A stretch of 21,950 nucleotides of DNA from Actinomycetota bacterium (lineage in GTDB: Bacteria; Actinomycetota; CADDZG01; WHSQ01). The notes below the pieces were generated by a model. The model did no database searches and was not told the DNA's origin. It saw nothing but the letters and a program-made list of their open reading frames with translations. The DNA lies in assembly GCA_013695055.1 (NCBI GenBank), contig JACDBF010000150.1:1-21950 (forward strand), read 5' to 3'. Of the stretch, positions 16,472-21,950 are shown one piece after another. Position 1 is the first letter of the stretch, and the number at the start of each line of letters is the position of its first letter. A program made the position numbers and the translations under genes.

Positions 16472-16666
16472 ATGCCGATGATCAAAGTCACTCAGGTCCG
16501 CTCCGCGCTCGATCGCGGAGCCAAGCAGCGGGGAACGATGCGTGCGCTGGGCATCAGACGAATCGGTCACAGCGTGGTCCACGACGATAAGCCCGAGATT
16601 AGAGGCATGATTGGAGCCGTGGCTCATTTGGTGAAAGTCGAGGAGATAGATAATGAAACCGCATGA
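16472..16666 (+). CDS. rpmD: 50S ribosomal protein L30
   Basis: L30 is a small 50S protein near L5 and 5S rRNA. From the ATG at 16472 it has 64 residues: IKVTQVRSALDRGAKQRGTM, then RALGIRRIGHSVVHDDKPEI and a C-terminal helix, all matching the family. AGGATGG ends about 5 bases upstream of this ATG, which favours it over the second ATG at 16478; that start would give the more usual length of 62. It overlaps rplO by 14 bases. Confidence 0.95.
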   Translation: MPMIKVTQVRSALDRGAKQRGTMRALGIRRIGHSVVHDDKPEIRGMIGAVAHLVKVEEIDNETA

Positions 16667-17129
16667 CTTGAAGCCCGCAGCGGGCTCCCACAAGAGGCGC
16701 AAGCGCGTCGGCAGGGGAGAAGGCTCGGGGCACGGCAAGACCGCGGGCCGGGGAACCAAGGGCACAAGAGCTCGGGGCACGGTGCACACCTTCTTCGAGG
16801 GTGGCCAGATGCCTCTGGCCCGGCGTGTGCCGAAGCTCAAGGGTTTCACTCCCCCGCACCGGCGAGTCTTCGGCGCCGTCAACGTCGCGGACCTGGCGCT
16901 GATCGAACAATCCGAGATCGGGCCCGGCGAGATGCGGTCGGCCGGCTTGGTGCGCAAGAGAGACGAGCTGATCAAAGTTCTGGGCAACGGGGAGCTCGAT
17001 CGAGCCGTGACCGTGCGCGCTCACGCATTTAGCCGGGTGGCCAAGGACAAGATAGAAGGCGCTGGGGGCCGGGCCGAGGTCGTTTCGACCGGCGAGCGCG
17101 CCATCAGGTCTTCCAGGTCGGCGAGGTAG
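16653..17129 (+). CDS. rplO: 50S ribosomal protein L15
   Basis: L15 is a late-assembly 50S protein. The 158-residue product has the glycine- and lysine-rich N-terminal arm KRRKRVGRGEGSGHGKTAGR, then FFEGGQMPLARRVPKLKGF and the C-terminal VRAHAFSRVAKDKIEGAGG, the usual signature region. AGGAG (16641-16645) sits about 7 bases before the ATG, inside rpmD. The 14-base overlap with rpmD is the longest in the window. The length is slightly above the common range of 145-150. Confidence 0.96.
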   Translation: MKPHDLKPAAGSHKRRKRVGRGEGSGHGKTAGRGTKGTRARGTVHTFFEGGQMPLARRVPKLKGFTPPHRRVFGAVNVADLALIEQSEIGPGEMRSAGLVRKRDELIKVLGNGELDRAVTVRAHAFSRVAKDKIEGAGGRAEVVSTGERAIRSSRSAR

Positions 17130-17133
17130 CGGC

Positions 17134-18426
17134 ATGAACCTTCTGGGCGCGTTCGTCAACGCTTTCAAGATCCCCGATCTTCGCAAGAAGATTCTCTTTA
17201 CCCTGCTCATAATCGGGGTGTACCGGTTCGGCGCTCACGTGCCCACTCCCGGTATCGACGTCCAAGCAGCTCAACAGCTTGCGGCGGGTGCCCAGGGCGG
17301 GGTCTTCGATTTCATCAACCTGTTCTCCGGCGGAGCGCTCACTCAGATGGCGATCTTCGCGCTGGGGATCATGCCCTACATCACCTCGTCGATCATCATG
17401 CAGCTTCTCACCGTAGTGATCCCCAAGCTCGAGGGGTGGTCCAAGGAAGGCGAGGCGGGCTACAAGAAGATCACCCAGTGGACGCGTTACCTCACGGTCC
17501 TGCTCGCCATCTTGCAATCGACCGGTCTGGCGTTTTTGTTCCACAGTGGCCAGCTCCAGACCGGTGCCACGCCGGTTGATCTCATCCCTCAATTCACCGC
17601 CCCACGAGTTGCTCTCATCGTGCTCTCCTTGACTGCCGGGACGGCGCTGATCATGTGGTTGGGTGAGCTCATAACTCAGCGCGGCATCGGTAACGGGATG
17701 TCCATTCTCATCTTCACTTCGATCATCTCGACGCTGCCGGGCGAAGGCAAGGCGATCCTGGATCAGGAGGGACTGTTCATTTTCAGTCTCATCGCATTGA
17801 TGGGGATAGGGATCATCGTCGCCATCGTAATGATGGAACAAGGGCAGCGACGCATACCCGTTCAGTACGCCAAGCGCATCGTGGGCCGCAGGATGATGGG
17901 AGGGCAGTCGACCTACATTCCTCTCAAGGTCAACCAAGCCGGTGTCATCCCGATTATTTTCGCGTCGAGCGTCCTCTACATCCCCAGCTTGCTGCAGAAT
18001 ACGATCCAGAATTCGAGCATCCAGAACTTCATATCCAACAATCTGGTGAACTCGTCCAGCCCGATCTACATGCTGCTCTACGGCACCATGGTCGTGTTCT
18101 TTGCGTACTTCTATACGGCGATCAGCTTCAATCCCGCAGACGTGGCGGACAATATGAAGAAGTACGGGGGTTTCGTCCCTGGGATCAGGCCGGGCCGGCA
18201 GACCGCCGAGTATCTCGATCGCATCCTGACGCGCATTACGCTGCCCGGGGCGCTTTTCATCGCCGCCATTGCGTTATTGCCAAACATTTTTCTGGCCACG
18301 CAAGGGATCCAGCAGTTGCCTTTTGGAGGCACGTCGATCTTGATCACGGTCGGCGTCACGCTCGAAACCATGAAGCAAATCGAGTCCCAGCTGATGATGC
18401 GGCATTACGAAGGATTTCTTAGGTGA
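17134..18426 (+). CDS. secY: protein translocase channel subunit SecY
   Basis: SecY is the core channel of the general secretion translocon, working with SecE, SecG and SecA. The 430-residue protein is hydrophobic with about ten predicted membrane segments. Conserved features are VYRFGAHVPTPGID, the plug region after it, ALGIMPYITSSIIMQLL, GELITQRGIGNGMSILIF, a cytosolic loop RRIPVQYAKR, and KKYGGFVPGIRPGRQTAEYL, which contacts the SecA/ribosome side. GAGGT precedes the ATG, four bases after rplO. It is a plausible export route for the peptidase encoded at 2136-3152, as for any Sec substrate. The TGA overlaps the adk GTG. Confidence 0.98.
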   Translation: MNLLGAFVNAFKIPDLRKKILFTLLIIGVYRFGAHVPTPGIDVQAAQQLAAGAQGGVFDFINLFSGGALTQMAIFALGIMPYITSSIIMQLLTVVIPKLEGWSKEGEAGYKKITQWTRYLTVLLAILQSTGLAFLFHSGQLQTGATPVDLIPQFTAPRVALIVLSLTAGTALIMWLGELITQRGIGNGMSILIFTSIISTLPGEGKAILDQEGLFIFSLIALMGIGIIVAIVMMEQGQRRIPVQYAKRIVGRRMMGGQSTYIPLKVNQAGVIPIIFASSVLYIPSLLQNTIQNSSIQNFISNNLVNSSSPIYMLLYGTMVVFFAYFYTAISFNPADVADNMKKYGGFVPGIRPGRQTAEYLDRILTRITLPGALFIAAIALLPNIFLATQGIQQLPFGGTSILITVGVTLETMKQIESQLMMRHYEGFLR

Positions 18427-19061
18427 AGCTGGTGCTCTTTGGGCCTCAGGGGGCAGGAAAAGGCACTCAGAGCGCTCGGATATCGGAAAAGTACGACATC
18501 CCTTCGATCGCGACCGGCGACATGTTCCGGTGGGCGATCGCGCACGACACAGAGGTCGGCCACAGCGCGCAACAGTATGTGGAGCGGGGCCAGTTCATCC
18601 CCGACGACGTCACTATCGAGATCGTTCGCGCGCGCCTCGAGGCCGAGGACCCAAGCAAAGGGTTCTTGCTGGAGGGCTTTCCCAGAAACCTCGTGCAGGC
18701 GGACGCACTGGATCAGTACCTGCGGGAGAAGGGACTGAAGCTGGACGCTGCGGTCGTGATGGAAGTGCCCGAGGAGGTATCGCTTCACCGTCTGCTCGGC
18801 CGGCGAGTGTGCAGCAACTGCGGGCGCAATTATCACGTCGATTCACCGCCGTCGCATAACTGGACCTGCGACCGCTGCGGGGGCCGGGTCGAGAAGCGTT
18901 TCGACGACGGAGCGGACGAGACGATCAGAGAACGCTTGAGGCTCTATCACGAGCAAACGGAGCCGCTCAAGGCGTACTACGAAAGTCGATCGATGCTGTG
19001 CACGATCGACGGTGCGGGAAGCCAGGACGAAGTGTTCGATCGCATAGTCGCGGCGCTGTAG
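18423..19061 (+). CDS. adk: adenylate kinase with zinc-binding lid
   Basis: This cytosolic enzyme interconverts ATP + AMP and two ADP. The 212-residue long form has P-loop GPQGAGKGT (7-15), TGDMFR (31-36) and a LID with four cysteines (C130, C133, C149, C152) in CSNC and CDRC, typical for zinc-binding Adks of Gram-positive bacteria. The usual LLDGFPRT reads LLEGFPRN, so E84 and N89 replace the common aspartate and threonine; the AMP-binding R88 and R36 are kept. The GTG start overlaps the secY stop as GTGA. It follows secY as in many Gram-positive spc operons. Confidence 0.97.
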   Translation: MKLVLFGPQGAGKGTQSARISEKYDIPSIATGDMFRWAIAHDTEVGHSAQQYVERGQFIPDDVTIEIVRARLEAEDPSKGFLLEGFPRNLVQADALDQYLREKGLKLDAAVVMEVPEEVSLHRLLGRRVCSNCGRNYHVDSPPSHNWTCDRCGGRVEKRFDDGADETIRERLRLYHEQTEPLKAYYESRSMLCTIDGAGSQDEVFDRIVAAL

Positions 19062-19069
19062 GAGGGCTG

Positions 19070-19825
19070 GTGATCTACAAGAAATCTCCCGAGGAGATCG
19101 TGATCATGGGCGAGGCCGGCCGCATACTGGTTGATACCCTCAACCGGCTCGAGGAGGCGCTCAAGCCGGGCACTACCACGCGGCGCCTTGACGCCATCGC
19201 CGAAGAGAGCATTCGATCGGCGGGGGCGAGTCCTTCCTTCAAGGGCTATAGGGGTTTTCCGGCCTCCATCTGTGCGTCCCCGAACGACGTGATCGTCCAC
19301 GGCATACCCAACGACGATCCCCTGGAGGAAGGCGACATCGTCTCTCTCGACGTCGGCGTCTACTACAAGAGCTTCCACGCGGATTCGGCGTGGACGTTTC
19401 CCGTGGGAGACGTCGGGCCCGAGACTGAGGAGCTCTTGAAGGCGACGGAAGCGTCCCTTGATGCCGCGGTCGCCGAGTGCCGGCCCGGCAATCGCTTGGG
19501 CGATGTGGGGGCGGCCGTCGAAGACACGGCCACCGCGCGCGGCTTCTCGGTCGTGCGAGAGTACGTTGGCCACGGCGTGGGGCGGGCTCTGCACGAGGAG
19601 CCTCAGATACCCAATTATGGTCCGCGCGGGCGCCGGGAGGTGCTCGGCGCCGGAATGACCCTCGCCATAGAGCCGATGGTGAACGCGGGCGGGGCGGGCA
19701 CCAAGACCCTGGAGGACGGCTGGACCGTCGTCACGGCCGACGGCAGTCTTTCGGCCCACTTCGAGCACACGGTTGCGATCACTTCAGACGGCAACGAGGT
19801 CGTGACCCGGCGAAATGGGCATTGA
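19070..19825 (+). CDS. map: methionine aminopeptidase, type I
   Basis: This enzyme removes the initiator methionine from nascent proteins. The GTG at 19070 follows AGGAGG (19060-19065) and gives a 251-residue protein beginning MIYKKSPEEIVIMGEAGRIL, as in the family. An in-frame ATG at 18998 lies inside adk and is rejected. The metal ligands are visible: D94 in SLDVGV, D105 in HADSAW, H168 in GHGVGRALHEE, E201 in AIEPM and E232 in HFEHT; H77 matches the conserved substrate-binding histidine. There is no SH3-linker or zinc-finger extension, so it is the simple Ia form. It is the last gene before the 226-base gap. Confidence 0.97.
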   Translation: MIYKKSPEEIVIMGEAGRILVDTLNRLEEALKPGTTTRRLDAIAEESIRSAGASPSFKGYRGFPASICASPNDVIVHGIPNDDPLEEGDIVSLDVGVYYKSFHADSAWTFPVGDVGPETEELLKATEASLDAAVAECRPGNRLGDVGAAVEDTATARGFSVVREYVGHGVGRALHEEPQIPNYGPRGRREVLGAGMTLAIEPMVNAGGAGTKTLEDGWTVVTADGSLSAHFEHTVAITSDGNEVVTRRNGH

Positions 19826-19839
19826 TGGGGCGGGCGGCT

Positions 19840-19868
19840 TCGACCAGGATGGGGACATCTGCTATTCT
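19840..19868 (+). promoter_or_regulatory. candidate promoter upstream of infA
   Basis: TCGACC (19840-19845, 4 of 6 matches to TTGACA) is followed after 17 bases by TATTCT (19863-19868). The same TATTCT hexamer and similar downstream bases occur in the proposed rpsL promoter at 3187-3211. It lies in the only gap above 100 bases between rpsL and rpoA. The rest of the gap, 19869-20051, would be an infA leader of about 180 bases. It includes the small stem CGGTC/GACCG around 19983-19997 and no recognised RNA family. Confidence 0.45.
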
Positions 19869-20051
19869 TAGGAGTCGGTCGGTCCTTTTGGCGCGCCTGT
19901 ACGGCCACCCCCATGTGGGCCCGACAGATCAAGTCCCGGGAAATGCACAAGAGCAATTCATGGCGTCGCCATGGTCGGAGGACGGTCCGGGCGACCGGGC
20001 CTTCTCGATGGGATCGCACGTTCCGGCGTAGGCAAAGAGAAAGCGCGTGCT

Positions 20052-20294
20052 GTGGCAAAGAACAAAGAGAAGGGCGCCCAGAAGGAAGAGGGCATACAGA
20101 TCGAGGGAACGGTCAACGAGACCTTGCCTAACGCCATGTTTCGAGTCGAGCTCGATAACGGCCACAAGGTCCTGGCGCACATTTCGGGCAAGATGCGTAT
20201 GCATTACATCCGCATCCTCCCGGGGGATCGGGTATTGGTCGAGTTGTCGCCTTACGACCTCACGCGCGGGCGTGTCGTCTTTCGCTACAAGTAG
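20052..20294 (+). CDS. infA: translation initiation factor IF-1
   Basis: IF-1 is an OB-fold factor that occupies the A site during initiation. The GTG at 20052 gives 80 residues: a lysine-rich start, then IQIEGTVNETLPNAMFRVEL, NGHKVLAHISGKMRMHYIRI and LPGDRVLVELSPYDLTRGRV, nearly identical to the family pattern. The length is some eight residues above the usual 72, all at the N-terminus. The ribosome site is poor (AGAGAAAG about 10 bases upstream), so the exact start is less sure than the identity. An in-frame ATG at 19971 would add 27 residues without family support. A candidate promoter lies upstream. Confidence 0.95.
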   Translation: MAKNKEKGAQKEEGIQIEGTVNETLPNAMFRVELDNGHKVLAHISGKMRMHYIRILPGDRVLVELSPYDLTRGRVVFRYK

Positions 20295-20303
20295 GAGCTG
20301 AGC

Positions 20304-20417
20304 ATGAAGGTCCGTCCCAGCGTCAAGCCAATCTGTGACAAGTGCAAGGTCATACGCAGGCGCGGGCGCGTGATGGTCATCTGCTCGAACCCGCGCCACA
20401 AGCAACGACAAGGCTGA
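20304..20417 (+). CDS. rpmJ: 50S ribosomal protein L36, zinc-binding
   Basis: L36 is the smallest 50S protein and helps fold 23S rRNA near the base of the stalk. The 37-residue product begins MKVRPSVKPICDKCKVI and carries zinc ligands C11, C14, C27 and H32 (ICSNPRH), so it is the zinc-containing form. TAGGAG at the infA stop gives a good ribosome site about 6 bases before the ATG. Position between infA and rpsM is standard for Gram-positive bacteria. Confidence 0.96.
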   Translation: MKVRPSVKPICDKCKVIRRRGRVMVICSNPRHKQRQG

Positions 20418-20431
20418 AAGGACCACAGCGA

Positions 20432-20809
20432 ATGGCTCGCATCTCCGGAGTAGACCTTCCACGGGACAAGCGTCTCGATATCGCGCTGACCTACATCTAT
20501 GGCGTCGGCGCCACGAGGGCAGTCGATACTTGCAGAGGCTCCAAAGTCGATCCGTCTACGCGCGTGCGTGACCTCACGGACGAAGAGGTCGTGCGGTTGC
20601 GCGACTACATCGGCGACAGCTACGAGGTCGAGGGGGATCTCCGCCGGGATGTCAACCAGAACATCCGGAGGAAGATCGAGATCGGCTGCTACCAAGGCGT
20701 GCGTCACCGCCGCGGCCTCCCGGTCAACGGGCAGAGAACGCACACCAATGCGCGAACTCGCAAAGGACCCGGAAAAGCCGTAGCCGGAAAGAAGAAGACC
20801 AAGAAGTAG
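20432..20809 (+). CDS. rpsM: 30S ribosomal protein S13
   Basis: S13 is a head protein contacting P-site tRNA and forming bridges to L5. The ATG at 20432 gives MARISGVDLPRDKRLDIALT, then YIYGVGATRA and the C-terminal RHRRGLPVNGQRTHTNARTR, followed by a basic tail that reaches tRNA. It has 125 residues, normal for the family. An in-frame ATG at 20342 lies inside rpmJ and is rejected. AAAGGA lies about 9 bases upstream. Confidence 0.97.
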   Translation: MARISGVDLPRDKRLDIALTYIYGVGATRAVDTCRGSKVDPSTRVRDLTDEEVVRLRDYIGDSYEVEGDLRRDVNQNIRRKIEIGCYQGVRHRRGLPVNGQRTHTNARTRKGPGKAVAGKKKTKK

Positions 20810-20819
20810 AGATTCGTGA

Positions 20820-20850
20820 GCCCCGGGGTGGCGCCAGCAGCGGCCCGGGC
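20820..20850 (+). other. GC-rich hairpin between rpsM and rpsK
   Basis: GCCC-C-GGG (20820-20827) can pair with CCCGGGC (20844-20850), seven base pairs with one bulged C, around a 16-base loop that contains the palindrome GGCGCC. No T-tract follows, so it is not an ordinary terminator. It sits 8 bases before the AAGGAG of rpsK, inside the 61-base rpsM-rpsK gap, and could influence rpsK translation or RNA processing. The role is inferred only from position. Confidence 0.35.
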
Positions 20851-20870
20851 GGATTAGCAAGGAGCAAAGC

Positions 20871-21266
20871 TTGGCAGGTCCCAGAAAGACGAAGAAACCT
20901 CGGCGGCGAGAGAAGAAGAATGTCGTGCACGGCGTCGCGCACATCAAGTCGACGTTCAACAACACGATCATCTCGATCAGCGACCTCGAGGGCAATGTCG
21001 TGGCGTGGGCGTCGGCGGGGAACGTGGGCTTCAAGGGCTCTCGTAAATCCACGCCGTACGCCGCTCAGATGGCTGCCGAGTCCGCCTCTCGCCGAGCGCA
21101 GGAGCATGGCGTGCGGCGGGTGGATGTCGAAGTGAAAGGCCCCGGCTCAGGCCGCGAGACGGCGATCCGCTCGCTTCAAGCATCGGGCCTGGAGGTGATC
21201 GGCATCAAGGATATGACTCCGGTGCCGCACAATGGCTGTCGCCCTCGCAAGAGGAGGCGCGTTTAA
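20871..21266 (+). CDS. rpsK: 30S ribosomal protein S11
   Basis: S11 forms part of the platform and touches the E-site mRNA. The TTG at 20871 gives MAGPRKTKKPRRREKKNVVH and 131 residues, the family size; AAGGAG (20859-20864) is 6 bases upstream, which decides this start. Conserved blocks are GVAHIKSTFNNTIISISD, WASAGNVGFKGSRKSTPYAA, GPGSGRETAIRSLQASGLEV and the C-terminal TPVPHNGCRPRKRRRV. Its TAA overlaps the rpsD ATG, so S11 and S4 are probably coupled. Confidence 0.96.
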   Translation: MAGPRKTKKPRRREKKNVVHGVAHIKSTFNNTIISISDLEGNVVAWASAGNVGFKGSRKSTPYAAQMAAESASRRAQEHGVRRVDVEVKGPGSGRETAIRSLQASGLEVIGIKDMTPVPHNGCRPRKRRRV

Positions 21267-21892
21267 TGGCGCGTTATACGGGCCCGGTGTGCAGGCTCTG
21301 CCGGCGAGAGAAGACGAAGCTGTTTCTAAAGGGGACTCGTTGCGAATCGCCCAAGTGTCCGATCGAGAAGGGGCGGCCGCCTCCTGGGCAACATGGACGG
21401 GCCCGAGTCCGAGAGAGCGAGTATTTGCTGCAGCTTCGCGAGAAGCAAAAGGCCAAGCGTTTTTACGGCGTCCTGGAGAAGCAGTTCCGCGGTTATTACG
21501 AAGAAGCGGCCACCTCGAAGGGCGTTACCGGCGAGGAGCTGATGCGCATATGCGAGTCGCGGCTCGACAATGTGGTCTACCGGGCCGGATTGGCGATGAA
21601 CCGGCCCATGAGCCGGCAGCTCGTGTCGCACGGCCATCTGCAGGTGAACGACCGCAAGGTCGACATCCCGTCTTACCGAGTCAAGCCGGGTGATGTCGTG
21701 GCCGTGCGTAGCCGCTCGAAGAGTTTCGCCCGAATCATCGAGAACACCACGTATGCCGAAGGCCGCATGATTCCCGACTGGCTGGCGAGCAACCTAAGGG
21801 AGATGACCGTCGAAGTGCGTGCTCTTCCGGAGCGGGATCAGATCGACGTGCCGGTGCAAGAGCAGCTCATCGTCGAGTACTACTCGAAGTAA
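21266..21892 (+). CDS. rpsD: 30S ribosomal protein S4, zinc-binding
   Basis: S4 nucleates the 16S 5' domain, lines the mRNA entry and, in E. coli and B. subtilis, represses its own operon. The 208-residue product starts MARYTGPVCRLCRREKTKLF, with cysteines C9, C12, C26 and C31 forming a zinc site, the C+ form. The S4 RNA-binding domain contains CESRLDNVVYRAGLAMNRPM and SRQLVSHGHLQVNDRKVDIP. GAGGAGG inside rpsK is the ribosome site, and the ATG overlaps the rpsK stop as TAATG. The gene lies in the alpha cluster just before rpoA. Confidence 0.97.
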   Translation: MARYTGPVCRLCRREKTKLFLKGTRCESPKCPIEKGRPPPGQHGRARVRESEYLLQLREKQKAKRFYGVLEKQFRGYYEEAATSKGVTGEELMRICESRLDNVVYRAGLAMNRPMSRQLVSHGHLQVNDRKVDIPSYRVKPGDVVAVRSRSKSFARIIENTTYAEGRMIPDWLASNLREMTVEVRALPERDQIDVPVQEQLIVEYYSK

Positions 21893-21917
21893 TTCTGTTC
21901 GGCAGGAGAGGAGCTCA

Positions 21918-21950
21918 ATGAATCTGCTGATCGTCCAACGTCCTCAAATC
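21918..21950 (+). CDS. rpoA: RNA polymerase alpha subunit, first 11 codons
   Basis: Only MNLLIVQRPQI is in the window. It resembles the actinobacterial RpoA start (MLIAQRPT-type) and is in the expected place after rpsD, 25 bases downstream, with GGAGAGGAG as a ribosome site. The alpha subunit starts RNA polymerase assembly and contacts UP elements and activators. The rest of the gene lies outside the window. Confidence 0.88.
   Translation, partial: MNLLIVQRPQI

Noticed and set aside
19971..20051. Longer infA start at ATG 19971
   Set aside because: The extra 27 residues do not resemble IF-1 N-termini; GTG 20052 gives a near-standard protein.

Overview
The window is a nearly unbroken stretch of core transcription and translation genes, all on the + strand, from a high-GC bacterium. 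Several proteins have an actinobacterial look: RpoC lacks the large trigger-loop insertion of Proteobacteria, EF-G has RGITITSAATT, RpoA begins MNLLIVQRP, S14 is the short zinc type, and GTG and TTG starts are common. I read it as a member of Actinomycetota, perhaps a deep or uncultivated lineage; the class cannot be fixed from sequence alone.

Layout. (1) 1-1992: 3' part of rpoC, closed by a strong terminator at 2014-2048. (2) 2136-3152: a secreted zinc metallopeptidase resembling family M36/fungalysin, sitting where rpsL normally follows rpoC. (3) 3153-3582: about 430 bases without a convincing gene, holding a candidate promoter (TTGCGA, 17 bp, TATTCT) and a long, hairpin-rich leader. (4) 3583-7823: the str cluster rpsL-rpsG-fusA-tuf. 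(5) 7830-13092: the S10 cluster rpsJ-rplC-rplD-rplW-rplB-rpsS-rplV-rpsC-rplP-rpmC-rpsQ, joined to tuf by a 6-base gap. (6) 13089-19825: the spc cluster rplN-rplX-rplE-rpsZ-rpsH-rplF-rplR-rpsE-rpmD-rplO-secY, followed by adk and map. (7) 19826-20051: a 226-base gap with a second candidate promoter that shares sequence with the first. (8) 20052 to the end: the alpha cluster infA-rpmJ-rpsM-rpsK-rpsD and the first 11 codons of rpoA.

The genes form a growth-control unit: ribosomal proteins of both subunits, the elongation and initiation factors, the translocon subunit SecY, adenylate kinase, methionine aminopeptidase and RNA polymerase subunits. Twelve junctions overlap by 1, 4 or 14 bases, which suggests extensive translational coupling. 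Those overlaps and the 6-base tuf-rpsJ gap leave no room for several regulatory sites known from E. coli.

No RNA genes, mobile elements, CRISPR arrays or defence genes were seen. The least ordinary parts are the peptidase insertion, the long str leader, the shared promoter-like element, the tailed S3, the N-terminally extended EF-G and the degenerate zinc ribbon of L24. I did not find a clear new multi-gene system.
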